Positions 1-7,924 of a DNA stretch of 64,000 bases are shown piece by piece (the first letter of the stretch is position 1; each line of letters starts with the position of its first letter). The translations under genes and the position numbers were made by a program. The notes beneath the pieces were generated by a model. It worked only from the letters and a program-made list of their open reading frames with translations. It ran no database searches and was not told the origin of the DNA. Source of the stretch: an uncultured Bacteroidales bacterium (GTDB lineage: Bacteria; Bacteroidota; Bacteroidia; Bacteroidales; Muribaculaceae). Where the stretch lies: the NCBI GenBank assembly GCA_902779125.1, contig CACZAC010000009.1:1-64000 (forward strand), read 5' to 3'.

Positions 1-68
1 TCGTGCCCGCCGACGTGCAGGCTCAGCTGCTCAAGGAGTACGAGGAGAGCAAGCAGGACGAGGATTAA
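1..68 (+). CDS. C-terminal tail of an unidentified protein (partial)
   Basis: The window opens inside a reading frame whose codons run from base 3 and stop with TAA at 66-68. The visible tail is acidic and charged, ending KEYEESKQDED. Only about 22 residues are present, too few to name a family. The strong terminator directly downstream supports this as the true end of a transcription unit. Confidence 0.6.
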   Translation, partial: VPADVQAQLLKEYEESKQDED

Positions 69-90
69 TCCCCAGTTCTACACATTATAT

Positions 91-130
91 AATAATGGGC
101 GACCCATTGCGGGTTGCCCATTATTTTTTT
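91..130 (+). terminator. Rho-independent terminator
   Basis: A 15-base-pair stem (91-105 with 111-125, one G-U pair, five-base loop) is followed by a run of T. It ends the partial gene at the start of the window. Confidence 0.85.
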
Positions 131-317
131 GTCAAAAAAAGACAAGCCTATGCAAATACTGTTCTTTGCCGGGATTAAGTTGATATGGGAGATATTTAGA
201 AATACTATTGTTGCACCATCTTGCATCATTTGGGATGCGGCCTGAAGGAAAAAGTGTAAAAAAATTTGACAAAAAACAGTCCAAAAACAGAAAACATGCA
301 AATTTTTACAAGATTCG

Positions 318-350
318 TTTGGTCAATCCGCTTCACTCATCATATTTTTG
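318..350 (+). promoter_or_regulatory. Bacteroidetes-type promoter for the BspA-like gene
   Basis: TTTG at 318-321 and TATTTTTG at 343-350 are 21 bases apart, matching the Bacteroidetes -33/-7 consensus (TTTG, about 19-21 bases, TAnnTTTG). The start codon lies 50 bases downstream. Confidence 0.7.
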
Positions 351-399
351 CGTCATGATAAAAAGATAAAGTATCAACAAACAAATAAACATTATCATT

Positions 400-1935
400 A
401 TGAAAAGAAAAATCCAACTTAAAGCGCTCTCCCTAATGACTTGCCTGCTGTGTTCAATCAACTTGACGGCTATCGAGGCCTATACCAATTACACGCCAGA
501 GGACTCAACGCTGACGTTCTATTACGATGACCTGCGCAGCACCCGCACAGGCAATACCTATAATCTAAACACAGGTAATTATGATCCAGGCTGGGTAAAA
601 GACAATTGCAACGAAAAAGTAACGCAGGTCGTGTTTGATTCATCATTTGCCGATGCGGCCCCATCTACGACAGCCAAATGGTTTATTGGTATGAGTAAAC
701 TCCGGTCCATAACGGGAATGGAAAACAATCTGAATACAGGTAATGTGGAAAACATGAACAGCATGTTCTATAACTGCTGGAGTTTGACGAGCCTTGACGT
801 GAGCAACTTCAACACCGCAAAGGTAAAAACTATGAGTGACATGTTCTATAACTGCAGTGGGTTAACGAGCCTTGACGTGAGCAACTTCAACACCGCAAAG
901 GTGACAACTATGAGTAACATGTTCTATGACTGCTGGTATTTGACGAGCCTTGACGTGAGCAACTTCAACACCGCCAATGTATATAGTATGGACAACATGT
1001 TCTATTACTGCTGTAGTTTAACGAGCCTTGACGTGAGCAACTTCAACACCGCAAAGGTGACAACTATGAGTAACATGTTCTATAACTGCTGGAATTTGAC
1101 CAGCCTTGACGTGAGCAACTTCAACACCATCAATGTTTGTAGCATGAAAGGTATGTTCTATTACTGTTGTCGATTAACGAGTCTTGACGTGAGCCACTTC
1201 ATCACCGACTCGCTATTCACAATGAATTCCATGTTCGCTAACTGCTACGGTTTGACAAACCTTGACGTGTCTAACTTTAATACGCATAAAGTCAATGACA
1301 TGTATTGCGTATTCTGGTATTGTAGCGCTTTGACTAGCCTTGACGTGTCCAATTTTAATACCGAAAAAGTCGAATGCACCGCCGGCATGTTTGGAGGCTG
1401 CCAGCAATTGACAAACCTTTATTTGATCAATTTCAATACGGCCAAAGTAAACCGCATGGACTTCATGTTTTATAACTGCCCAGGTTTGACCGTTCTCAAC
1501 CTGAACAGTTTCAACACCAGTAAGGTGAAAAACATGGAATACATGTTCGGTGAATGCCCCAACCTAAAGACGATCTCTGTTGACAAAGGTTGGGACACTG
1601 AAACTGTAACCACCTCTGATAATATGTTCCTGAACTGCACGAGCCTGGTGGGCGATCAAGGCACTACCTATGATCCCGACCATGTGGATGTCACCTACGC
1701 CCACATCGACGGCGGCCCCAGCAATCCGGGATACTTCACCGAAAAGTTGCCCACGGTACTCGGCGACATCAACAGTGACGACCTCGTGACTATCGCTGAC
1801 GTGTCATCATTGATCGATATTCTGCTAAATGGAGATACGGCTCCTTCCACGGCCGACGTGAACTTTGATGGCCGAACGAGCATCAACGACGTGTCAGCAC
1901 TCATTGACTACCTGCTCACAGGAACATGGGAGTGA
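400..1935 (+). CDS. BspA-like (DUF285) leucine-rich-repeat secreted protein with dockerin-like C-terminus
   Basis: 511 residues. The first ~27 residues form a signal peptide (basic MKRK start, hydrophobic core, cut near AIEA-Y). Residues ~115-430 hold about a dozen 26-residue repeats, core LTSLDVSNFNTAKV followed by a Met-rich segment and MFYNC, of the DUF285 branch of BspA-like LRR proteins. Residues ~445-511 contain two Ca-binding-loop-like motifs (GDINSDDLVTIADVSSLID and ADVNFDGRTSINDVSALID), that is, a dockerin type I-like pair. Related proteins are exported adhesin-like surface proteins; a role in binding host or food material is inference. The DNA repeats are 78 bases long and several are near-identical, so copy number may vary. 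It has its own promoter and terminator and stands alone. Confidence 0.88.
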   Translation: MKRKIQLKALSLMTCLLCSINLTAIEAYTNYTPEDSTLTFYYDDLRSTRTGNTYNLNTGNYDPGWVKDNCNEKVTQVVFDSSFADAAPSTTAKWFIGMSKLRSITGMENNLNTGNVENMNSMFYNCWSLTSLDVSNFNTAKVKTMSDMFYNCSGLTSLDVSNFNTAKVTTMSNMFYDCWYLTSLDVSNFNTANVYSMDNMFYYCCSLTSLDVSNFNTAKVTTMSNMFYNCWNLTSLDVSNFNTINVCSMKGMFYYCCRLTSLDVSHFITDSLFTMNSMFANCYGLTNLDVSNFNTHKVNDMYCVFWYCSALTSLDVSNFNTEKVECTAGMFGGCQQLTNLYLINFNTAKVNRMDFMFYNCPGLTVLNLNSFNTSKVKNMEYMFGECPNLKTISVDKGWDTETVTTSDNMFLNCTSLVGDQGTTYDPDHVDVTYAHIDGGPSNPGYFTEKLPTVLGDINSDDLVTIADVSSLIDILLNGDTAPSTADVNFDGRTSINDVSALIDYLLTGTWE

Positions 1936-1968
1936 TTTGGAACTTCTCATTTCGCAAAATAACTAATA

Positions 1969-1993
1969 GGCACCCTCACACGGGTGCCATTTT
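1969..1993 (+). terminator. Short terminator after the BspA-like gene
   Basis: A 7-base-pair stem GGCACCC/GGGTGCC (1969-1975 with 1982-1988), six-base loop, then ATTTTAA. Short and with a modest T-run, but correctly placed 34 bases after the stop codon. Confidence 0.6.
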
Positions 1994-2131
1994 AACGATA
2001 TAAAAAGCTAATTTTTCTATTTGGTGTCCCACGCGAAGGCGCAAAGGGGGGCTGCAAGTGTTCTATCTGAAGGCCAAAGTGGGTGTTTTAACATTTGGTG
2101 TTAATTTTTTCAGCAAAAAGTGAAAGAAAAT

Positions 2132-2162
2132 TTTGGTTTTTCACAATAAAGTGTTAATTTTG
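2132..2162 (+). promoter_or_regulatory. Promoter of the rprXY-like pair
   Basis: TTTG at 2132-2135 and TAATTTTG at 2155-2162, spacing 19 bases, 47 bases upstream of the kinase start codon. Confidence 0.7.
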
Positions 2163-2209
2163 CCGTTGATTGTTAAAAGCAAGACCTTATAACAGACAAC
2201 GAAGCTCTC

Positions 2210-3697
2210 ATGAAGAGATGGACGATATGGATATTGACGGTTGTGATGGCGATAGCCCTGCTGGGACTGCTCGCCATGCAAATCGTGTACATGGAGAAGA
2301 TGGTTGACATGCGCAACAGCCAGTTCAGCGAGATTGTGATGCGCAGCCTCTACAGCGTGTCCACCATGCTGGAACAGAATGAGACCAAATACTTCCTTGA
2401 CAAAGATTTAGCCGAAGCCGAACAGACCTACTCGGGCAATTTTGACTTCAACAGCCTCAATGATGCAAGCGTCGACACGACGTTCAACGCCGACGCCACT
2501 GCCAACGTGCGACCTGCCAATCTGAAAACGCTCAAAGACCTGAACGACAGCTATCAGCACAAGCAGGAAATCCTCAAGGGCCAGTACCTTTACCAGAAGA
2601 GTCTGCTCAACGAGGTCATCCTCACCATCCTGAACCACTCCAGCGACCGACCCATCCAAGAGCGTGCCGACAGTGCCACCGTAGCCAACTACCTGCGCTC
2701 GGAGCTGGAATTCAACGGACTGACGCTGCCCTTTGAGTTTGCCATTGTCAGCCGCAGCAGCGGTGTCGTTTACAAGACCAGCGGTTACTCGCCCATGACA
2801 CAACAGGACGTTTACAGCCAGGTGCTGTTCCCCAACGACCCCAAGAGCAAGCAGTACTCGCTGAACGCGACGTTCCCCAACAAGAGCGACTACATCTTCT
2901 CGTCGGTGAAGTTCCTGGTGCCCTCGCTGATGTTCACGTTCCTGTTGCTGGCTGTGTTCCTGTACACTATTTCGGTGGCTTTCAAGCAGAAGAAGCTGAG
3001 CGAAATCAAGAACGACTTCATCAACAACATGACGCATGAGTTCAAGACACCCATCTCGTCAATCTCCATCGCCGCACAGATGCTGAACGATGACAGCGTG
3101 CGCAAGAGCCCCGAGATGCTCAAACACGTCTCGGGCGTCATCAACGACGAGACCAAGCGCTTGCGTTTCCAGGTCGAGAAGGTGCTGCAGTTGTCGCTGT
3201 TCGACCGCAAGAACGCCACCATGCGACTCGAGGAAGAGGACGCCAACGCCAATATCTACAGCGTCATTAACACCTTCAAACTGAAGGTCGAGAAATACGG
3301 CGGACACATCAACGCCAACCTTGATGCCGAGGACCCCATCATCAACGTGGACAGGATGCATTTCACCAACGTGATTTTCAACCTGCTGGACAACGCTGTC
3401 AAGTACCGTCGCGAGGACGTGCCTCCCGAACTGACCGTGACCACCGTCAACCCCGACGAGGACCACATCCAGATTACTGTCCAGGACAACGGTATCGGCA
3501 TGAAACGCGAGGACCTGAAGAAAATCTTCGAGAAATTCTACCGCGTGTCAACCGGCAACCTGCATGACGTGAAAGGCTTCGGACTGGGTCTGGCCTACGT
3601 CCACAAGATGATTGACCTGTTCGGCGGCTCTATCCGCGCCGAGAGCGAAATCAATAAAGGATCGAAATTCATAATCACATTACCACTATATAAATAA
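2210..3697 (+). CDS. rprX: Two-component sensor histidine kinase, RprX-like
   Basis: 495 residues. A transmembrane helix at ~5-27 and a second at ~240-262 bracket a periplasmic sensor region of ~210 residues. The HisKA dimerisation helix follows with the phosphoacceptor His in NNMTHEFKTPISS (~275). The ATPase domain has the N box (NVIFNLLDNAVKYR), G1 (DNGIGM) and G2 (GFGLGLAYV). It reads into a response regulator 11 bases downstream. The architecture and the strongly RprY-like partner suggest the Bacteroides RprX/RprY system. The stimulus cannot be read from sequence. The symbol is by similarity recalled from family knowledge, not by alignment. Confidence 0.85.
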   Translation: MKRWTIWILTVVMAIALLGLLAMQIVYMEKMVDMRNSQFSEIVMRSLYSVSTMLEQNETKYFLDKDLAEAEQTYSGNFDFNSLNDASVDTTFNADATANVRPANLKTLKDLNDSYQHKQEILKGQYLYQKSLLNEVILTILNHSSDRPIQERADSATVANYLRSELEFNGLTLPFEFAIVSRSSGVVYKTSGYSPMTQQDVYSQVLFPNDPKSKQYSLNATFPNKSDYIFSSVKFLVPSLMFTFLLLAVFLYTISVAFKQKKLSEIKNDFINNMTHEFKTPISSISIAAQMLNDDSVRKSPEMLKHVSGVINDETKRLRFQVEKVLQLSLFDRKNATMRLEEEDANANIYSVINTFKLKVEKYGGHINANLDAEDPIINVDRMHFTNVIFNLLDNAVKYRREDVPPELTVTTVNPDEDHIQITVQDNGIGMKREDLKKIFEKFYRVSTGNLHDVKGFGLGLAYVHKMIDLFGGSIRAESEINKGSKFIITLPLYK

Positions 3698-3708
3698 AAA
3701 CGACAATT

Positions 3709-4413
3709 ATGGAAGACAAACTGAGAATTTTGTTATGCGAAGATGACGAGAACCTGGGTACCCTCACCCGTGAGTACCTCGAGGACAAGGGCTACAAAGC
3801 CGAACTCTTTGCCGATGGTGAAGCCGGTTACAAGGCTTTCCTCAAAGGCAAGTATGACATCTGCCTGCTCGACGTGATGATGCCCAAGAAGGACGGCTAC
3901 CAGCTGGCACAGGAAATCCGCGCCGTCAACAATGACGTGCCCATCATTTTCCTCACCGCCAAGGCACTTAAGGAGGACATCCTGGAAGGCTTCAAGATTG
4001 GTGCCGATGACTACATCACCAAGCCCTTCTCGATGGAAGAGCTCGTGCTGCGCATCGAAGCCATCCTGCGCCGCGTCAAGGGCAAGAAAGGCAAGGAAGT
4101 GACCGTTTACAAAATCGGCAAGTTCACTTTCGACACCCAGCGCCAGGTGCTGTTCACCGATGACCGCAGTGAGAACCTCACCACCAAGGAGAGTGAGCTG
4201 CTGAGCCTGCTGTGTGCCCACATGAACGAGATTCTGGAGCGCAATTTTGCCCTCAAGACCATCTGGATTGACGACAACTATTTCAACGCCCGCTCCATGG
4301 ACGTTTACATTACCAAGTTGCGCAAGAAACTCAAAGACGATCCCAATATCGAGATCATCAACATCCACGGCAAGGGCTACAAGCTCATCGCTCCCGAAAC
4401 CGAGGCAAAGTAA
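3709..4413 (+). CDS. rprY: OmpR-family response regulator, RprY-like
   Basis: 234 residues. The receiver domain (1-~120) shows the acidic pair (CEDDENLG), phosphoacceptor Asp in CLLDVMMPKKDGY, the Thr of FLTAKAL and the Lys of YITKPFSMEEL. A winged-helix trans_reg_C domain follows (~135-230) with a recognition-helix region ARSMDVYITKLRKKLKDDP and the terminal wing IINIHGKGYKL. It lies 11 bases after the kinase in one operon and is followed by a terminator. The N-terminus (KLRILLCEDDENLG) is the form I associate with Bacteroides RprY. It is expected to bind DNA as a phosphorylated dimer; its targets are not visible here. Confidence 0.88.
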   Translation: MEDKLRILLCEDDENLGTLTREYLEDKGYKAELFADGEAGYKAFLKGKYDICLLDVMMPKKDGYQLAQEIRAVNNDVPIIFLTAKALKEDILEGFKIGADDYITKPFSMEELVLRIEAILRRVKGKKGKEVTVYKIGKFTFDTQRQVLFTDDRSENLTTKESELLSLLCAHMNEILERNFALKTIWIDDNYFNARSMDVYITKLRKKLKDDPNIEIINIHGKGYKLIAPETEAK

Positions 4414-4440
4414 AGCGCCACGGTTCCATACGACTAACGA

Positions 4441-4480
4441 CAACCGTCCCCAGCCTCACCAGGCTCAGGGCGGTTGTTTT
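4441..4480 (+). terminator. Terminator of the rprXY-like operon
   Basis: CAACCG (4441-4446) pairs with CGGTTG (4471-4476), with an inner AGCCT/AGGCT stem, followed by TTTT. It lies 27 bases after the regulator stop codon. Confidence 0.75.
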
Positions 4481-4533
4481 ATCCTAAATTGCGTTAAATA
4501 TCTGTTTTTATCACTTTCCCACAGTGCGAGGTC

Positions 4534-4564
4534 TTGCAACATTGTATCTAAAACAGTAACTTTG
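4534..4564 (+). promoter_or_regulatory. Promoter of the acyltransferase gene
   Basis: TTG at 4534-4536 and TAACTTTG at 4557-4564, 20 bases apart. The predicted transcript start (~4571) favours the ATG at 4629 as the start codon. Confidence 0.6.
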
Positions 4565-4628
4565 CAGCACAAAACATCATACGATATTTACAGCAACATT
4601 GCTAATTAACAACCTGATTGATAGAAAA

Positions 4629-5399
4629 ATGATATATCTATACCGTATCTATCAGTGGTGCATCGCGTCACCCATTATGCTGGTTTACAGCATCATCACC
4701 GCATTAATTACCATTGTGGGATGCTTGTTTAACCAAGACTATTGGGGCTATTTCCCTGCCAAGTGGTGGGCACGAGTCTGGTGCTGGATTCACATGGTAC
4801 GTATTAAGGTCATTGGGCGTGAACTCATCGACCACGAGACGAGCTACGTCTTTGTCGCCAACCACCAGGGGGCCTACGACATCTTCTCGATTTACGGATT
4901 TCTGGGACACAACTTCAAGTGGATGATGCGCAAAGGTATCACCAACATTCCCATCATCGGCACGGCATGCCGCATGGCAGGCCACATTCTGGTCGACACC
5001 CACTCGGCCCAGGGACTGCGCAACACCATGGCAGCAGCCAAGAAGAAACTGCACGGCGGCATGTCAATTGTCGTCTTTCCCGAAGGACGCCGCACCGACA
5101 CCGGCAAGATGGGACAATTCAAGAACGGAGCCTTCAAGTTGGCACTCGAGTTCGGACTGCCTGTAGTGCCCATCACCATCGACGGCAGCTACAAGGTCAT
5201 GCCACGCAGCACGTTCAACGTCACCCCTGGCACCATCACGCTCACCTTCCACAAACCTATCCAACACACCGGTGGCAACGACATCGCCAAGGTGAGCCAC
5301 ACCTGCCGCGAAATTATCCAGCACGACTTGCCCGAAGAGATGCGTGACGAGCCTGACAACAGCCAGCAGCAAAATACGGATAATGAGAACCAGGATTGA
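4629..5399 (+). CDS. plsC: 1-acyl-sn-glycerol-3-phosphate acyltransferase (PlsC family)
   Basis: 256 residues from the ATG at 4629; an in-frame TTG at 4599 would add ten residues but gives no better N-terminus. It transfers an acyl chain to lysophosphatidic acid to make phosphatidic acid in membrane lipid synthesis. An N-terminal hydrophobic helix (~12-35) is followed by the catalytic HX4D box (NHQGAYD, ~78), and the substrate-binding box FPEGRRT (~150). The C-terminus is polar and Gln/Asn rich (QQQNTDNENQD). It is monocistronic: its own promoter lies upstream and convergent hairpins follow. Confidence 0.88.
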   Translation: MIYLYRIYQWCIASPIMLVYSIITALITIVGCLFNQDYWGYFPAKWWARVWCWIHMVRIKVIGRELIDHETSYVFVANHQGAYDIFSIYGFLGHNFKWMMRKGITNIPIIGTACRMAGHILVDTHSAQGLRNTMAAAKKKLHGGMSIVVFPEGRRTDTGKMGQFKNGAFKLALEFGLPVVPITIDGSYKVMPRSTFNVTPGTITLTFHKPIQHTGGNDIAKVSHTCREIIQHDLPEEMRDEPDNSQQQNTDNENQD

Positions 5400-5423
5400 C
5401 TCTATCTGGTCAGATGATATAGA

Positions 5424-5463
5424 AATCAACCCAGACGCTTAGCACTCTGCGTCTGGGTTGATT
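5424..5463. terminator. Perfect 15-bp hairpin between convergent genes
   Basis: 5424-5438 pairs perfectly with 5449-5463 around a ten-base loop. There is no T-run on the plus strand, so it may act as an mRNA 3'-end stabiliser or a bidirectional terminator for the acyltransferase gene. Confidence 0.6.
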
Positions 5464-5482
5464 GGTTATTGCTGTCAACATG

Positions 5483-5522
5483 AAAAAAGGACCTCTGGGC
5501 AAGACATCGCCCAAGGTCCTTT
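5483..5522 (-). terminator. Terminator of the PHP phosphatase gene
   Basis: The stem 5486-5494 with 5514-5522 plus an inner GGGC/GCCC, when read on the minus strand, is followed by a T-run (the plus strand shows AAAAAA at 5483-5488). It lies about 45 bases past the stop codon at 5566. Confidence 0.8.
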
Positions 5523-5565
5523 AATATCTTAAGAATAAAATCAAATGACTGTTTGAGCCTAGTGA

Positions 5566-6309
5566 TTAGGAAATAATCATATCATTCTTGACCGTGTTTG
5601 CGATTTCGGGACTCAACTTTTTCCACTCCTTGGAACTGATGTAGTCCATAATGATGTGGGCATGCTTGACGTTGTGCATGTCACTGCCCAGGTAGTCGAT
5701 CATGCCATTGCGGGCAAACCACAAGGCGCTTTCACGAGCCTCTTCTCCGAAGTAGCCCGTGAAGGACAGGATATTGACCTGGAAACGAGCCCCGGCATTA
5801 TGCAGTTGCTCGTAGCGCTTGCGACGGCGGGAATAATAAGTATAGCGCTCGGGATGTGCCAGAATAGTCTTATACCCCTTGACCTGCATGTCAAACAGCA
5901 AATCGTCAAGGTTCATCAGTTCCTGCTGGAACGAATTCTCCAGCAAAATGTAATTACCAGGGAACGGAATGAGGTGATCGGCTGCATACTCCTTGTCGAA
6001 GTACTCGTCCATGCGGTACTCGGCACTCAGGTACAAATCAATTTCCAGACCTGCATCGGTCACGGCATCCTTGAGTTTGAGAAAGGAGTCCATCAGGCTC
6101 TCACGAGTGTTTTCAAACGTCATTGCGGTCACGTGTGACGTGAGGACAACTCGGTCAATACCCATCTGCAACTCAGCCTCAAGCATCTCGAGAGACTGCT
6201 CGATGGATTGTGAACCGTGATCCACACCAGGGAGGATGTGGCTGTGTATATCGGTGTGATAAAAGAGCTTTACTTGCTCTCTGTTTCTCCTAAAGAGTTT
6301 GCCAAACAT
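5566..6309 (-). CDS. CpsB/YwqE-type PHP-domain phosphatase
   Basis: 247 residues. The metal-binding start of the PHP fold is visible (YHTDIHSHILPGVDHGS, ~17-33), with further metal ligands in LTSHVT (~57), LAHPERY (~152) and the late GSDMHNVKH (~213). This family contains manganese-dependent protein-tyrosine phosphatases of the CpsB/CapC/YwqE type that control capsule synthesis kinases. Here no kinase or capsule operon is adjacent, so the substrate is unknown. The gene has its own promoter and terminator. Confidence 0.82.
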   Translation of the reverse strand: MFGKLFRRNREQVKLFYHTDIHSHILPGVDHGSQSIEQSLEMLEAELQMGIDRVVLTSHVTAMTFENTRESLMDSFLKLKDAVTDAGLEIDLYLSAEYRMDEYFDKEYAADHLIPFPGNYILLENSFQQELMNLDDLLFDMQVKGYKTILAHPERYTYYSRRRKRYEQLHNAGARFQVNILSFTGYFGEEARESALWFARNGMIDYLGSDMHNVKHAHIIMDYISSKEWKKLSPEIANTVKNDMIIS

Positions 6310-6347
6310 ATTTTAAGTGCTCTATGTTTCGTTAATCAAATGACCTG

Positions 6348-6379
6348 CAAAGTTAGCATTTTTTTTATAATACTGCAAA
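6348..6379 (-). promoter_or_regulatory. Promoter of the PHP phosphatase gene
   Basis: On the minus strand, TTTG (plus 6376-6379) and TAACTTTG (plus 6348-6355) are 20 bases apart, an exact consensus match, 38 bases upstream of the start codon. Confidence 0.75.
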
Positions 6380-6495
6380 TCCATCTTTATTTTTCTCGGT
6401 CACACTTTCATTATCCCTAATTCGGAAAGCCATGAAAAACAATAAGAAACAAGTTAAAAATGCGTAACTGAGAATTAAAAAAATATCTTCATGTA

Positions 6496-6524
6496 TTGAT
6501 GAGAGAAAATAATCCATATCTTTG
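6496..6524 (+). promoter_or_regulatory. Promoter of the trkA-trkH operon
   Basis: TTG at 6496-6498 and TATCTTTG at 6517-6524 (spacing 18). The -7 box lies 43 bases before the ATG at 6568 and excludes the more upstream in-frame starts. Confidence 0.6.
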
Positions 6525-6567
6525 CCAGCTAAAAATCATCTTGTTACTCATAAGCCTCAATTCAGTT

Positions 6568-7914
6568 ATGAAAGTCATTATCATAGGAGCTGGAGCCATC
6601 GGAGCTCATCTAGCCGACCTGTTCTCCAAAATCAAGCAGGACATCATCATTATCGATGAGGATGAAGAAAAGTTAGAGCGCATCCAAGCCGACTGCGACC
6701 TGATGACTATCCATGCCTCGGCAAACACGCCCATCCAGGCTCTCAAGGAAGCTGGGGTGAGCCGTGCCGACCTGTTTATAGCAGTCACACGCGACGAAAA
6801 CCTGAACTTGAGCCTCTGCGTGCTGGCAAAGTCACTTGGCGCACGGCAGACCGTTGCAAAGGTTGAGAATGTCGAGTTCACCGACACCAAGATTACCGAG
6901 GCCTTCAGGGCGGCAGGCATCTCATCAATCATCTATCCCGACAACCTGGCAGCCATTGACATCATCAACGGCCTGCAACTGACATGGGCACGCCAGCGTT
7001 GGGAAGTGCATGGCGGACTGCTCACCCTATTGGGCATCAAGGTGAGGAACGGCTGTGAGATTCTCAACCAGCCCTTCAAATACATTTTCAAACCCGATTC
7101 GCCCTATCATGTGGTCGCCATCAAACGCGGCAGCAATACCATCATCCCCTCGGGCAACGATATGCTACTGGATGGTGATTTCGTATATTTCATGACCACG
7201 AAGGAGTTTGTGCCCAGCATGAAACAGATTATGGGCAAGAGCCATTATCCCGATGTGAAGAACGTCATCATCGTGGGCGGCGGCAAGACGGCTGTCAGGG
7301 TTGCCAACATGCTGCCCAATGGCGTACACGCAAAAATATTTGAGAGCAACGCCCACCGTTGTGAAGAACTCATCGAGTTGATTGACACTGACCGCGTGAT
7401 GGTCATCAATGCCGACGGGCGCTCGGTTGCCAACCTGCTCGAAGAGAACATCAAGAAGACACAAGCCTTCATCGCCCTGACAGGCAATGCCGAGGCCAAC
7501 ATCCTCGCCTGCCTGACCGCCAAAGAACTGGGCGTGAGCAAGACCATCGCCATGATTGACAACATGGACTATGTGGGCATCGCCGGCAACGTGGATATCG
7601 GCACCATCATCAACAAGCAGGCACTGACGGCAAGCCACATTTACCAATTGCTGCTCAACGGCGACGTGCGCAACATCCGCAACCTGATGACCGTCAATGC
7701 CGATGTTGCCGAGTTCACTGCACATCCCAACTCACGCATCACACGCAAAAAAGTGCGCGACCTGAATTTCCCCCGCGAAGCCGAGTTAGGAGGCTTGGTT
7801 CGTGACGGTAAGGGCATGCTTGTCAACGGAGAAACCCTGATTCAGGCAGGTGACATTGTGGTCGTATTCTGCCACGGGACCGAAATCAGCAAGATAGAGA
7901 AATTCTTCATTTAG
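6568..7914 (+). CDS. trkA: Trk system potassium uptake protein TrkA
   Basis: 448 residues from ATG 6568. An in-frame extension begins at 6496 but it lies over the promoter. Duplicated TrkA_N/TrkA_C (RCK) units: the first Rossmann dinucleotide-binding motif IIIGAGAIGAHLADLF at the N-terminus and acidic strand end IIIDEDEEKLE; the second at ~230 (VIIVGGGKTAVRVANML). TrkA is the cytosolic NAD(H)-binding subunit that gates the TrkH potassium channel. The trkH gene follows 10 bases downstream, confirming the pairing. Confidence 0.92.
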   Translation: MKVIIIGAGAIGAHLADLFSKIKQDIIIIDEDEEKLERIQADCDLMTIHASANTPIQALKEAGVSRADLFIAVTRDENLNLSLCVLAKSLGARQTVAKVENVEFTDTKITEAFRAAGISSIIYPDNLAAIDIINGLQLTWARQRWEVHGGLLTLLGIKVRNGCEILNQPFKYIFKPDSPYHVVAIKRGSNTIIPSGNDMLLDGDFVYFMTTKEFVPSMKQIMGKSHYPDVKNVIIVGGGKTAVRVANMLPNGVHAKIFESNAHRCEELIELIDTDRVMVINADGRSVANLLEENIKKTQAFIALTGNAEANILACLTAKELGVSKTIAMIDNMDYVGIAGNVDIGTIINKQALTASHIYQLLLNGDVRNIRNLMTVNADVAEFTAHPNSRITRKKVRDLNFPREAELGGLVRDGKGMLVNGETLIQAGDIVVVFCHGTEISKIEKFFI

Positions 7915-7924
7915 TTCTAGCACG

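Noticed and set aside
65..301. 78-codon minus-strand frame downstream of the first terminator
   Set aside because: Overlaps the terminator, has unusual composition and no promoter or family.
6496..6567. Upstream start for trkA
   Set aside because: It lies over the -7 promoter box; the ATG at 6568 begins directly at the conserved dinucleotide-binding strand.
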